Below are positions 51,278 to 60,397 of a stretch of DNA of 64,000 bases, piece by piece (the first letter of the stretch is position 1; each line of letters starts with the position of its first letter). The DNA lies in the NCBI RefSeq assembly GCF_032154225.1, contig NZ_JALDYF010000008.1, positions 62,001 through 126,000 of the forward strand, written 5' to 3'. The position numbers were made by a program, and so were the translations under genes. The notes under the pieces are model-generated. The model had not been told where the DNA came from. It worked only from the letters and a program-made list of their open reading frames with translations, and made no database searches. The stretch is from Psychrobacillus sp032154225. Lineage in GTDB: Bacteria > Bacillota > Bacilli > Bacillales_A > Planococcaceae.

Positions 51278-51499
51278 ATGAGTTTCCAACGACAACCAAA
51301 GGAAGTTTCACCCTTCGTAGCAGCAAGGACAATTGATGAAAAGATCTCTTTTACTCGTAATAGTCACGAAGTGCAAGGTACTATTTTTAAAATTTTAGAA
51401 CAATCGGTTATTGTCGAAATATCATCAGATGATGCTAAAAAGATTAATTCACCATCTAATTTAACTGTTGTTTCACATAAAAATTATACAGTACTGTAA
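51278..51499 (+). CDS. DUF2187 family protein (YkvS-like)
   Basis: A 73-aa protein with an SH3-like barrel pattern (ISFTRNSHEVQGTIFKI, then SVIVEISSDDAKKI and VVSHKNYTVL) matching the DUF2187/YkvS family. An extended -10 (TGTGGTATAAT) lies near 51222, and AGAAAAGAGG precedes the ATG. It overlaps the recQ stop by 16 nt in convergent orientation. Confidence 0.75.
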   Translation: MSFQRQPKEVSPFVAARTIDEKISFTRNSHEVQGTIFKILEQSVIVEISSDDAKKINSPSNLTVVSHKNYTVL

Positions 51500-53247
51500 C
51501 GAAGAATCTCTGCGAGAAAGGCTTCTCCATATCTTTCTTGTTTATTAGCACCTACACCGTGTACTTCTAGTAGTTCTTCTTCGGTTTGCGGACGCTTTAT
51601 ACACATATCCTGTAGTGTTTTATCAGAGAATATGACAAACGGTGGTACACCTGCATCGTCCGCAAGTTTTTTCCGAAGCACTCTTAAATCCTCAAATAAC
51701 GGATCATTCGTTGCGATTTGTTTCGTTGCAACTACTCCTTTACGCATCACTTGTCTTTTCCCAAGCAATACATCCTTCCCTTTATCCGAAACATAGATTG
51801 TCGGTAAACTTCCATGATTCACTAATAGTAATCCTTCTGAAATCATAAACTCCATTAGTCCAGAAACATCTTTTGTCGACATATTTTTTAGTATTCCGTA
51901 TGTGGATAGTTTGCTAAACCCAAAATCAATTACCTTTTTATTTTTTGAACCTGTTAGCACTTGCGCAGTTAATATTTTTCCGAATTTCTGTCCCATACGT
52001 ACAACACATGATAAAACCATTTGTACTTCTTTCGTGACGTCCATTACTTCTCTTGAATCGGTACAGTTTCCACATTGCCCACAAAGCTCTCCGTTTGGCT
52101 CTCCAAAATAATGAATGATGAATTGCTGTAGGCAGCTTTCTGTGTGACAATAATCGACCATTCCTTGTAGTTTTTCCAACTCTTGCGGAATTCTATCACG
52201 ATCCATTGCTTGATCGATTAAAAAGCGCTGTGTTTGTACATCTTGTGATGCATACAACACGATACATTCACTCGGGAGCCCATCCCTTCCCGCTCTACCA
52301 GCCTCTTGATAATAGCTTTCCATATTTTTCGGTAGTTGATAATGAATCACATATCGCACATTGGATTTATCAATTCCCATACCAAACGCATTTGTGGCAA
52401 CCATTACCTGTGCTTCATCTGTTAAAAAGCGCTCCTGCTCTTTATTGCGAAAAGCTTCTGGAAGTCCTGCGTGATACTTCGCTGCTGAAACACCACTCTT
52501 ATTAAGCATGTCATACATATGATCGACCGTTTTTCGTGTTGCCGCATAAATGATGCCAACCTCTTGTGCATTCTTTTTTATAAAGTCTTTCACAAGACGG
52601 TCTTTATCTTGTCCTAACACAACGGAGAAAGACAAATTGGATCGAGCAAATCCTGTAATAACTGTATTATCTTCTTTGATTTGCAGTAATCGACAAATAT
52701 CTTCGCGTACGTCGGGAGTTGCAGTAGCTGTTAAAGCAAGTACCACTGGTTGCTCCTCAAATAATTCCTTTAAACGATGAATTGCTCGGTAGCTTGGTCT
52801 AAAATCATGTCCCCATTGTGAAATACAATGTGCTTCATCAACTGCAATAAGCGGAACTTTCAATTGTTGTAGCTGACTTAAAAAACCTGGTGATTCTAGT
52901 CTTTCTGGTGCTATATAAAGAAGTCGATAATGCCCGTTCATCACTTCTTGCATCGTTTCTCTTACTTCTTCAGCAGTTAAGGTACTATTAATAAAAGTCG
53001 CTGGTATTCCCGCTTCTTTTAATGCATCTACTTGGTCTTTCATAAGAGAAATAAGCGGAGAAATAACAATCGTTGTGCCGTCTAGTAGCAGCGATGGAAT
53101 TTGATAACAGACTGATTTACCCCCACCTGTTGGCATTACACAAAGACTCGATTTATTTTCTAATACAAAATTAATGATTGTTTCTTGGCCTTCACGAAAG
53201 GAATCGTATCCAAAATATTGTTGTAATAATTGTCGTGCATTTTCAAG
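51484..53247 (-). CDS. recQ: ATP-dependent DNA helicase RecQ
   Basis: A 587-aa RecQ helicase that unwinds DNA during recombination and repair. Walker A (MPTGGGKSVCYQ), DEAH box (IAVDEAHCISQWGHDFRP), QEAGRAGRDG and the zinc-binding RQC Cys set (CQQF- CGQCGNC region) are present, with a winged helix and a C-terminal HRDC domain (DLRVLRKKLADDAGVPPFVI). Start chosen at the ATG behind AGGAGTGACCGGG; a longer frame has no site. Confidence 0.94.
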   Translation of the reverse strand, partial: LENARQLLQQYFGYDSFREGQETIINFVLENKSSLCVMPTGGGKSVCYQIPSLLLDGTTIVISPLISLMKDQVDALKEAGIPATFINSTLTAEEVRETMQEVMNGHYRLLYIAPERLESPGFLSQLQQLKVPLIAVDEAHCISQWGHDFRPSYRAIHRLKELFEEQPVVLALTATATPDVREDICRLLQIKEDNTVITGFARSNLSFSVVLGQDKDRLVKDFIKKNAQEVGIIYAATRKTVDHMYDMLNKSGVSAAKYHAGLPEAFRNKEQERFLTDEAQVMVATNAFGMGIDKSNVRYVIHYQLPKNMESYYQEAGRAGRDGLPSECIVLYASQDVQTQRFLIDQAMDRDRIPQELEKLQGMVDYCHTESCLQQFIIHYFGEPNGELCGQCGNCTDSREVMDVTKEVQMVLSCVVRMGQKFGKILTAQVLTGSKNKKVIDFGFSKLSTYGILKNMSTKDVSGLMEFMISEGLLLVNHGSLPTIYVSDKGKDVLLGKRQVMRKGVVATKQIATNDPLFEDLRVLRKKLADDAGVPPFVIFSDKTLQDMCIKRPQTEEELLEVHGVGANKQERYGEAFLAEILRYSTV

Positions 53248-53309
53248 CATCCCGGTCACTCCTATCCTACTAAGATTAACATATAACATAAGAAAAAAAG
53301 GAAAACAGA

Positions 53310-53543
53310 TTATTTTCCGCTTTCCTTCTTGTTAGGTTTGCTATTCGCTGGTTTTGGATCCACTTTGTCTACATCTGCACCAAGTAAAAAATACCCTATA
53401 ACAGATGACAGAATGGAAGCTCCAGCAATGATGAATACTTTATTTATGATAGTTACTTCAGTATAATCATTTTGGTTTAAAATAAATGTTGCCAGTACGG
53501 CAGAAATAATCATAATCGGCACAACGACTTTCGACTTTTTCAC
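53310..53543 (-). CDS. small membrane protein (77 aa), unknown
   Basis: A 77-aa protein with two hydrophobic helices (about residues 6-22 and 37-56) and a Pro/Lys-rich tail (KVDPKPANSKPNKKESGK). The GTG at 53543 is preferred because GGAAGGAAG lies just upstream inside the longer frame. I do not recognise a family. It lies 60 nt upstream of recQ on the same strand. Confidence 0.65.
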   Translation of the reverse strand: MKKSKVVVPIMIISAVLATFILNQNDYTEVTIINKVFIIAGASILSSVIGYFLLGADVDKVDPKPANSKPNKKESGK

Positions 53544-53678
53544 AATGAACTTCCTTCCCAAACTTTTTCTATGTATATTGTACCACAGGAAGGAGTATTG
53601 CTCTTCTTAGAAGACGTTACTTTTTTAAAATCGTTCTATATGTAATAATAAATAAAAACGAACTTGAGGATGACAATC

Positions 53679-54869
53679 ATGCGAAATGAAATAGATGTAA
53701 AAATAATGGATGCACTTGCACACGATATACAAAAAGGTGTACCGATTTTATTAAAGGATGGGTTTCATGAAACGGAATCTCTTCAAGAGGGTTCTATTCT
53801 AAAATTGCGAAACTCTGCTAATAAATTTATCGGAAAAGGTTATGTTGGCAAACAAAATAAAGGCGTTGGCTGGCTCCTAACAAAAAATGAAAACGAATTA
53901 ATTGATGTGAAATTTTTTCAAAAGAAAATTGCGGCTGCGATTACCCATCGTGCGGAATATTTTAATAGTAGTGATACAACTGCTTTTCGCGTTTTCAACG
54001 GAGAAGGAGACGGAATTGGTGGGTTAACAATTGATTATTTCGATGGTTTCTATTTAATCAGCTGGTATAGTGAAGGGGTTTATTCGTTTAAAGAGATGAT
54101 TTTAGAGGCTCTTGAAGCATCTGCTTCATATAAAGGAATTTATGAGAAGAAGCGATTCGATACGAAGGGGCAGTACTTGGAAGACGATGATTTTGTCAAA
54201 GGTGATCGCGGAGAATTTCCACTTATCGTAAAAGAAAATGGACAAAACTTTTCCATTTACTTGAATGATGGCGCAATGGTTGGTGTGTTCTTAGATCAGC
54301 GTGACGTTCGTAAAGCAATTCGTGATACTTATTCTGCTGGGAAAACTGTACTAAACACATTTTCGTATACAGGCGCTTTTTCTATTTTCGCTGCTGCAGG
54401 TGGGGCAACGAAAACGACGAGTGTAGATTTAGCGAAACGAAGCTTAAGCAAAACGACGGAGCAATTTGAAGTGAACGAAATCGACGTAGAAAAACAAGAC
54501 ATTATCGTGATGGACGTGTTTGATTATTTCAAGTATGCCAAACGAAAAGAACTCGCTTTTGATGTCGTTATTTTAGATCCACCAAGCTTTGCGCGATCGA
54601 AAAAATATACATTTAGCTCTGCAAAGGATTACACAAACTTGTTAAAAGATGCACTTGCGATTACCGAAAAAAATGGAGTAATCGTCGCTTCTACAAACAA
54701 TGCTACTTTCGGAATGAAAAAATTCAAAAGCTTTGTTGAAAAAGCATTTGCTGAAAGTAATCGTAAGTTCGTAATCGAAGAAGAGTTTTCTCTTCCTAGC
54801 GATTTTAAAACCTCTCCTCTTTTTAAAGAAGGAAATTACTTAAAAGTGTTGTTTGTGCGGGTTAAATAG
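53679..54869 (+). CDS. class I SAM-dependent 23S rRNA (cytosine) methyltransferase, RlmI-like
   Basis: A 396-aa methyltransferase of the RlmI/YwbD family with an N-terminal PUA domain (GSILKLRNSANKFIGKGYV), an EEHEC-type middle domain (RVFNGEGDGIGGLTIDYF) and a Rossmann methyltransferase domain: TVLNTFSYTGAFSIFAAAGG, SVDLAKRSL and the catalytic VVILDPPSFARSKK. It likely makes m5C in 23S rRNA. Start chosen at the ATG with TTGAGG 9 nt upstream. Confidence 0.88.
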   Translation: MRNEIDVKIMDALAHDIQKGVPILLKDGFHETESLQEGSILKLRNSANKFIGKGYVGKQNKGVGWLLTKNENELIDVKFFQKKIAAAITHRAEYFNSSDTTAFRVFNGEGDGIGGLTIDYFDGFYLISWYSEGVYSFKEMILEALEASASYKGIYEKKRFDTKGQYLEDDDFVKGDRGEFPLIVKENGQNFSIYLNDGAMVGVFLDQRDVRKAIRDTYSAGKTVLNTFSYTGAFSIFAAAGGATKTTSVDLAKRSLSKTTEQFEVNEIDVEKQDIIVMDVFDYFKYAKRKELAFDVVILDPPSFARSKKYTFSSAKDYTNLLKDALAITEKNGVIVASTNNATFGMKKFKSFVEKAFAESNRKFVIEEEFSLPSDFKTSPLFKEGNYLKVLFVRVK

Positions 54870-54892
54870 TCCCGCACTTCAAACATCCAAAT

Positions 54893-54940
54893 TCATAGGC
54901 CTTTTGTGAGTTTAATAAATTCATAAAAGGCCTATTTGTG
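54893..54940 (+). terminator. terminator of the rRNA methyltransferase gene
   Basis: ATAGGCCTTTTGTGA and TCATAAAAGGCCTAT form a long stem around GTTTAATAAAT, followed by a T-rich run. A second small hairpin (GTGCGGG/CCCGCAC) spans the stop codon at 54855-54877. Confidence 0.8.
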
Positions 54941-54973
54941 TCGTTTTATAGTCTATTGACTACGTAAATTGCG

Positions 54974-55390
54974 GAGCAGTCTACATCTTCTGCGAACCAA
55001 ATTAGTACACTTATGAAAGAAATTCAAAATGACTCTCAAAATTCTGTTTCTGCTATGACGCAAGTAGTCGAAGATGTGGAGAGAGAATCCGAAATCGCGC
55101 ACGAAGCAGGTAAATCATTTACGACTATTTTGAATCGTATTTCTCAAATTACAGAAAAAAATCAGTCAGTCTCTGCAACAATTTAAGAGATATCTGTTGG
55201 CTCTGAAGAGATACTAGCTTCTACTAATGAAACGGTTCAATCTTTAGAAGAGACATCATCTCATACGCAAAATATCGCTGCTTCAATGGAAGAACTATTA
55301 GCTTCCATTGAAGAAACAGTTGGAACGGCAAACTCTCTAAATGAAATGGCAATCAGTTAGAAAGACCAAGTGAAGGAGTTTACGATTTAA
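54974..55390 (+). pseudogene. remnant of a methyl-accepting chemotaxis protein
   Basis: One frame reads as MCP signalling-domain helices: EQSTSSANQISTLMKEIQND, EAGKSFTTILNRISQITEKN, VGSEEILASTNETVQSLEET and MEELLASIEETVGTANSL. It is broken by TAA at 55184 and TAG at 55358 and ends at 55388. The membrane, sensor and hairpin-tip regions are missing and no start codon remains. It is decayed DNA, now bordered by an R1 repeat. Confidence 0.85.
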
Positions 55391-55394
55391 TAAA

Positions 55395-55566
55395 ATACAG
55401 TGGATTCCGCTTCAAGCGGACGCTTTCCGCGGGCACGGCTTCAATCTGCTCGTCGCTGAAAGAAAACATATGCTCCTGCGGTTACTCGTCGCAAAGAAGC
55501 TGGTCAAATAAAGTTTGGCTAGCTTCTTTCCTGCGGGGCTTTCAGCTCGCCGCTTTTCACTACATC
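55395..55566 (-). repeat. R1 repeat, copy 2
   Basis: Blocks in order on the plus strand: GGATTCCGCTTCAAGCGGAC, GCTTTCCGCGGGCACGGCTT, AACATATGCTCCTGCGGTTA, CTCGTCGCAAAG, TTTCCTGCGGGGCTTTCAGC and a CACTTTTT-type end. It is the reverse complement, block by block, of the copy at 58738-58958, with which it brackets a 3.2-kb segment. Confidence 0.85.
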
Positions 55567-55639
55567 CATACTGCTTATGGGAATGTATTCATGCTCTTTC
55601 TACTTAATCACTTTCATGAAAGAGGAAGAGAAAAAAAGT

Positions 55640-55935
55640 TCATTCGCACTTCTAGTTAGAAATAGACCATCAATTTTCCTACGAAGTAAATTTTTTATCT
55701 ACTTCTCCACTTTATGTAAAAGTGGAGAAGTGTCTCTTTCTAAAAACGTACAAAGAGTATAGAATGTCACTTGCTTCTTCTATTGTCAAAAGTATTTAAC
55801 AACTTGGCACGGAAGTTTTTGGCGAGCGAAAAGTGAACATTTGCCATACGATGACCAACAAGCTTTTTAAATTTTCGGTTCATCGTATAGCCCAATGCGT
55901 GCCTAGAGTGAGCGAGAAACTGGGTCACTAAGATG
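55640..55935 (-). repeat. R2 repeat, copy 1
   Basis: Read on the minus strand: GCTATACGATGAAC, a hairpin arm TCATCGTATGGCAAATGTTC, then AGTTGTTAAATACTTTT, AGAAGCAAGT, and TTTTTAGAAAGAGACACTTCT. The same blocks appear in the same order on the plus strand at 58265-58540. A nearly perfect ATACGATGA/TCATCGTAT stem suggests structure. No coding potential is seen. Confidence 0.7.
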
Positions 55936-55988
55936 GTGTCCGGGCATCATTTTTCCTGGTTTTTCTTATCCGTCATTATATGACAAAT

Positions 55989-56957
55989 CTATCTTTCAAC
56001 ATCACTCACACATCTAAATCCAATATTCCCTGTAGCACTATCCATTGTGTTCGAGCTTCTTGCAGCCACCCTATACCGATTACAATAAGAATGGTGACAC
56101 AAATAAGAGCCCCCACGCATTGATTTTGGAGTTTGGCTATGGATACTTGCAGAGTCAATTAGTCGTTCTGGATGACTCGTGAACCAATCCGAACACCATT
56201 CCCATACATTCCCCGCCACATTATAAAGACCATATCCATTCGGTGGAAAAGACTGTGCTGGTGCCGTTCCGTGATAGCCGTCTTCTTCTGTGTTTTCATA
56301 CGGAAATGACCCTTGCCAAATATTGCAGTAATGCTTGCCATTCGGATTTAATTCATCGCCCCAAGCATATTTTTTCTGCTCCAATCCCCCACGCGCTGCA
56401 AATTCCCATTCCGCTTCAGTCGGCAATCGCTTGCCCGCCCATTCACAAAAAGCCATTGCGTCGTTCCAAGAAACCTGAATAACTGGATGATCCAATCGAT
56501 TCTCAATCGTAGATCCAGGTCCCTCTGGCTTATACCAATTTGCACCTTCTACAACAAGCCACCACGGGGTCCCGGGTACTTTCTGAAGGTGTTTGTGCAT
56601 CTCCTTTGAGATGAATTGATAAAAGACAAATGACCATCCAAACTTTTCTGCTTCCGTTTGATAACCTGTTTCCTGAACAAATTGCTGAAACTCAGCATTC
56701 GTTACAGTATGACTATCTATGTAAAAAGGGTCCACAGTAACTTTTCGAGCAGGTCCCTCGCCATCCGTCGGAGATCCTTCTCTGTCGTTTGTACCCATGA
56801 AAAAATCTCCACCTGATAAGTAAATCATTTTTTCTTTGAATTTTACTTCCTTCGCTATTTGAATTGTTTCTTGCTTGCTATACTCCTCGTTCCGTTCCAG
56901 TAGATTAGATCTTTTCACGGAACAACAAGAAGATTGCTGAATGACTTCCTTCTCCAT
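55989..56957 (-). CDS. formylglycine-generating enzyme (sulfatase-activating, SUMF1 family)
   Basis: A 322-aa enzyme that oxidises the active-site Cys of sulfatases to formylglycine. The FGE-sulfatase fold is evident: GGDFFMGTNDREGSPTDGEG, VTNAEFQQFVQETGY, LPTEAEWEFAARGG, NVAGNVWEWCSDWF and the catalytic block RGGSYLCHHSYCNRYRVAAR, which keeps both active-site Cys residues of the true enzyme. Start chosen at the ATG at 56957 behind GGGGGG. Its partner is very likely the Cys-type sulfatase at 58967, 2 kb away on the same strand. Confidence 0.92.
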   Translation of the reverse strand: MEKEVIQQSSCCSVKRSNLLERNEEYSKQETIQIAKEVKFKEKMIYLSGGDFFMGTNDREGSPTDGEGPARKVTVDPFYIDSHTVTNAEFQQFVQETGYQTEAEKFGWSFVFYQFISKEMHKHLQKVPGTPWWLVVEGANWYKPEGPGSTIENRLDHPVIQVSWNDAMAFCEWAGKRLPTEAEWEFAARGGLEQKKYAWGDELNPNGKHYCNIWQGSFPYENTEEDGYHGTAPAQSFPPNGYGLYNVAGNVWEWCSDWFTSHPERLIDSASIHSQTPKSMRGGSYLCHHSYCNRYRVAARSSNTMDSATGNIGFRCVSDVER

Positions 56958-56982
56958 TATTTCCATCCCCCCAATAAATCGA

Positions 56983-57522
56983 TTAACTATACAATATAAC
57001 CCCACAAATACCTGATAATATAATGACCAGTATTGGGTGTACATGCAGTCGAATGAGTGCAAATAAAGATAAGCCAAAGATGGCGACTAGACTAAATGTA
57101 TGCCAGGAAAGATCCCCAATTACATCGTTTGAAATGGCAAATTGTATCGCAGAATAAGCGATAAGCCCCGTAATAATAGGCCGCAATCCATAAAATGCAG
57201 ATTTCACATATTTATTGTTATTGAATCGGAAAAAGAACTTAGCGATGATTAAAATAATAAGTAAAGACGGAAAAACCATACCTAGCGCAGAAGCGATAGC
57301 ACCAGGTAACTCTGCAGTATGGTAGCCAACAAAAATGGCACAATTAGTCGCTATTGGACCAGGAGACATTCCAGCAACGGCAACCACATCTGTGAACTGC
57401 TGCGTAGTCATCCAACCATGAGCTGTTACCTCTGCTTCAATCACTGGAATCATCGCGTAGCCACCACCGAAGGAAACGAAACCAACCATTAAAAAAGTCA
57501 AAAACAACTCCACTAATTCCAT
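56983..57522 (-). CDS. ChrA-type chromate/anion transporter, half-size
   Basis: A 179-aa single-domain member of the CHR family with the motifs VGFVSFGGGYAMIPVIEAEV and VAVAGMSPGPIATNCAIFVGY. Half-size members come as adjacent pairs that together form a full transporter; the partner is directly upstream, 10 nt away. The family exports chromate and may move sulfate-like anions. TAGGAGGAATTAT precedes the ATG. Next to sulfatase genes, a sulfate-related role is possible but not shown. Confidence 0.88.
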   Translation of the reverse strand: MELVELFLTFLMVGFVSFGGGYAMIPVIEAEVTAHGWMTTQQFTDVVAVAGMSPGPIATNCAIFVGYHTAELPGAIASALGMVFPSLLIILIIAKFFFRFNNNKYVKSAFYGLRPIITGLIAYSAIQFAISNDVIGDLSWHTFSLVAIFGLSLFALIRLHVHPILVIILSGICGVILYS

Positions 57523-57532
57523 ATAATTCCTC

Positions 57533-58126
57533 CTAGTCCATCCGCTCCGATTCCTTGTCTAATTTCGTAAAAATTCCAAGGTAATTTCTAAGACGAACAA
57601 CCCCAAGTCCTGTAATAATCCCACCTAGAATGACGAATACCGGATGTATTGGAAGAACGTATAAAATAACGACAGACAATACAGCAATCACCCAAGTTGC
57701 TTTATCATATAAAGAAGTTAAACCAACCTTGTAAGCAGCATATGCAATAATGGCCACAACAGACGCTCGTATTCCTATAAAAGCTGCTTCTATGTAAGGA
57801 TTATTCTTAACAAGAAAAAATACAATACTTAATAACACGACAATCCAAAACGTTGGCAACAATACACCGATTAATGCGGCTATTGCACCTCTAAAACCAG
57901 CAAGTCTATATCCTATAAATATGGCTGAGTTAAGCGCAATTGCACCTGGTACAGATTGAGCAATTGCAAAAATCTCCGTTACCTCTTTAGTAGTAATCCA
58001 ACCTTTTTTGCTGACCACTTCTCGTTCAATCATCGGGATCATCGCATACCCACCACCAAATGTTACAGGGCTAATTTTTAAGAAGGAAAAGAAAATTTGA
58101 ATAATCAATTTCCAATCTGTGGTCAT
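57533..58126 (-). CDS. ChrA-type chromate/anion transporter, half-size
   Basis: A 197-aa CHR-family half transporter, partner of the next gene, with SPVTFGGGYAMIPMIEREVV and IAQSVPGAIALNSAIFIGYRLAG. Five to six membrane helices and a hydrophilic C-terminus (LDKESERMD). It heads the run chrA-chrA-FGE on the minus strand, inside the segment bracketed by inverted R1/R2 repeats. Confidence 0.88.
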   Translation of the reverse strand: MTTDWKLIIQIFFSFLKISPVTFGGGYAMIPMIEREVVSKKGWITTKEVTEIFAIAQSVPGAIALNSAIFIGYRLAGFRGAIAALIGVLLPTFWIVVLLSIVFFLVKNNPYIEAAFIGIRASVVAIIAYAAYKVGLTSLYDKATWVIAVLSVVILYVLPIHPVFVILGGIITGLGVVRLRNYLGIFTKLDKESERMD

Positions 58127-58264
58127 GAATTATCATCACTTGTCCTCCCTCCCTTAAGCATCCATTACGTAAATCAAGAATGCCTTTCAACAATGCAATT
58201 GGCTTCTTAATTTCAAAAAAATGAACAGACCTTTAAAGGAAAAAATTCATTAGCAACACAGTCT

Positions 58265-58540
58265 TTGACTCACTCCAGGCTTCACACTAAGCTATACGAT
58301 GAACGGAGAAATATTAAGCTTATTGGAAGTGGCTACGCCTCTTCCAACAAGCTTTTTAGTCGTTCATCTTATGGCAAATGTTCGCCTTCCGTTCGCCGAA
58401 AGCTTCAGTACTAAGTAGTTAAACACTTTTAGCAATAGGAGAAGCAAGTACTTTCTATTTCCTCTCAAGGCAGCCAAAGATGCAATTTTGGCGGCTTCTT
58501 GTAGATTTTTAGAAAGAATCACTTCTACATGTCAATCCAT
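58265..58540 (+). repeat. R2 repeat, copy 2
   Basis: Matches copy 1 (55640-55935) in inverted orientation: GCTATACGATGAAC, TTATGGCAAATGTTC, GTAGTTAAACACTTTT, AGAAGCAAGTA and TTTTTAGAAAGAATCACTTCT. By eye the identity is roughly 70 percent with a few insertions, so the copies are old. The rest of 58127-58737 holds nothing else I can assign. Confidence 0.7.
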
Positions 58541-58737
58541 TGTGTAGAAATACAAAAAGTATTTGCTGGATATGAAAATGGTCTTTACACTTCTAACAAG
58601 AATGATTGAATGACAAATTATTCTCTTTCTCAAAAGATTTCATGCACCGCTTGCTGCCTACTAAACAGAGAAGAAAGTACTTCGTAAAAGTACTAGTTTA
58701 GAAAGAACAAGACGACATTATCCTAAACTAGATAGAT

Positions 58738-58958
58738 GTAGTAAAAAGTGGTGACTCCAGCGGGAATAGCAGTTGGATTTTACACCGAAAGCGAAGCGGC
58801 AGGTGCATGAGCTGAAAGCCCCGCAGGAAAGACACTGGTCGAACTTTATTTGGCCCGTGTCTTTGCGACGAGTAACCGCAGGAGCATATGTTTTCGCAGC
58901 GACGAGGAGATTGAAGCCATGCCCGCGGAAAGCGTCCGCTTGTATCGGAATCCACTCA
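58738..58958 (+). repeat. R1 repeat, copy 3
   Basis: AGTGGTGACTCCAGCGGGAA, GAGCTGAAAGCCCCGCAGGA, TTTGCGACGAGTAACCGCAG, GAGCATATG and GCCCGCGGAAAGCGTCCGCT match copy 2 in inverted orientation. It ends 9 nt before the sulfatase stop. Confidence 0.85.
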
Positions 58959-58966
58959 ATAATAAT

Positions 58967-60364
58967 TTATTCCGTATCGCCAACTCGCTCTTTATAGCTA
59001 TATAATTCCTCTTTTAACGCCTCAAGTGTTGCTGCATAACTAGGATCATGATATACATTATTCATCTCGTAAGGATCTTTCACCAAATCGAAAAGTTCCC
59101 ATTCAGGAGTTCTTGAATCTTCTATAGCATCTGCACAACCTAACGCTTCTCCGTAATAATAGATCAGCTTGTATTCGTGCGTTCGCAATCCATAATGAGC
59201 TCCTACTTGATGCTCTACACTTAAATGCTCCCAATAGCGATAATACATCGATGTCTGCCAATCGTCTGGTGTGCGCCCTTCTAAAACTGGTCGTAAACTT
59301 ACCCCTTGCATAAATTCCGGAATTTCAATTCCAGCATAATCAAGAAACGTTTCTGCAAAATCGACATTCATTGCAAAATCTCTCGTATCGGTTCCAGCTT
59401 TAATGGCCCGCGGATAACGAATAATAAATGGCATTCTAAGTGACTCTTCATACATAAATCGCTTATCATACCAACCATGATCTCCTAGGAAAAATCCTTG
59501 GTCTGATGTATAGACTACAATCGTATTTTCTGTAAGCCCCTCTGAATCTAAGTAATCTAACAGTCGACCTACATTATCATCAATGGATGCAATACATCTT
59601 AAATAGTCCTTTATATAACGCTGATAGTACCAGCTTTTTAGCTCCTTAGGAGTTAAACCTGTCGGCGGCTCTGCTTTTACATCGCGAGTAACCAAATCCC
59701 GATCAATTCTCATTTTAGCTTCTTTCGCAGCAGAGGATTTACCCGAATAATCATCATGGAATGTTAATGGTTCTGGGATATCTACATCCTCATACAAGTG
59801 AGCGTGCTTTTCATCTGGATCCCACGGACGATGCGGTGCTTTATGATGACACATTAGCATGAATGGTTTATCTTTTTCTCGCTTATCCATCCATTCAATC
59901 GACATATCTGTAACCAAATCCGTCGCATAACCTTGAACTGTTTTCTCTACACCCATCTCAATCATTACTGGATCATGGTAAATTCCTTGACCAGGAAAAA
60001 TGTTCCAGTAGTCAAAATCAGCAGGATCATGATTGCCTCCATGTCCTAAATGCCATTTCCCAATAAGTGCAGTCTGATAGCCATTTTCGCCAAGAATTTT
60101 TTGAACAGTCGGCTGACGGCTATCAAAATTATCACCAAGTGTTTTGACTCCATTTTTATGATTATAAAGTCCAGTTATTATAGTGGCTCTACTTGGTGCA
60201 CAAATGGAATTCGTACAAAAACAATTATCAAAACGCATTCCTTCATCTGCAATTCTGTCCAAATTAGGCGTTTCATTGATTCTACTTCCATAACAACTCA
60301 TCGCATGTGCAGCATGATCATCACTCATTATAAAAATAATATTTGGTTGATTGCTCTTTTCCAT
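58967..60364 (-). CDS. Cys-type sulfatase
   Basis: A 465-aa type I sulfatase of the alkaline phosphatase superfamily that hydrolyses sulfate esters. The active-site motif CAPSR (Cys55) with following ATIITGLYNH is the formylglycine site; metal ligands show in IMSDDHAAH and TSDQGFFLGDHGWYDK, and GKWHLGHGG is also conserved. No signal peptide is seen, so it is probably cytoplasmic and would act on imported esters. The ATG at 60364 is preferred; AGGGAG lies 11 nt before it. It lies next to a two-component system and ABC transporter genes. Confidence 0.93.
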   Translation of the reverse strand: MEKSNQPNIIFIMSDDHAAHAMSCYGSRINETPNLDRIADEGMRFDNCFCTNSICAPSRATIITGLYNHKNGVKTLGDNFDSRQPTVQKILGENGYQTALIGKWHLGHGGNHDPADFDYWNIFPGQGIYHDPVMIEMGVEKTVQGYATDLVTDMSIEWMDKREKDKPFMLMCHHKAPHRPWDPDEKHAHLYEDVDIPEPLTFHDDYSGKSSAAKEAKMRIDRDLVTRDVKAEPPTGLTPKELKSWYYQRYIKDYLRCIASIDDNVGRLLDYLDSEGLTENTIVVYTSDQGFFLGDHGWYDKRFMYEESLRMPFIIRYPRAIKAGTDTRDFAMNVDFAETFLDYAGIEIPEFMQGVSLRPVLEGRTPDDWQTSMYYRYWEHLSVEHQVGAHYGLRTHEYKLIYYYGEALGCADAIEDSRTPEWELFDLVKDPYEMNNVYHDPSYAATLEALKEELYSYKERVGDTE

Positions 60365-60397
60365 TAATAATTTCACTCCCTAATTATGTTAGAAGCA

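Noticed and set aside
55577..55762. 61-codon plus-strand frame between R1 and R2
   Set aside because: No ribosome site; the sequence belongs to the R2 repeat, which has no conserved frame.
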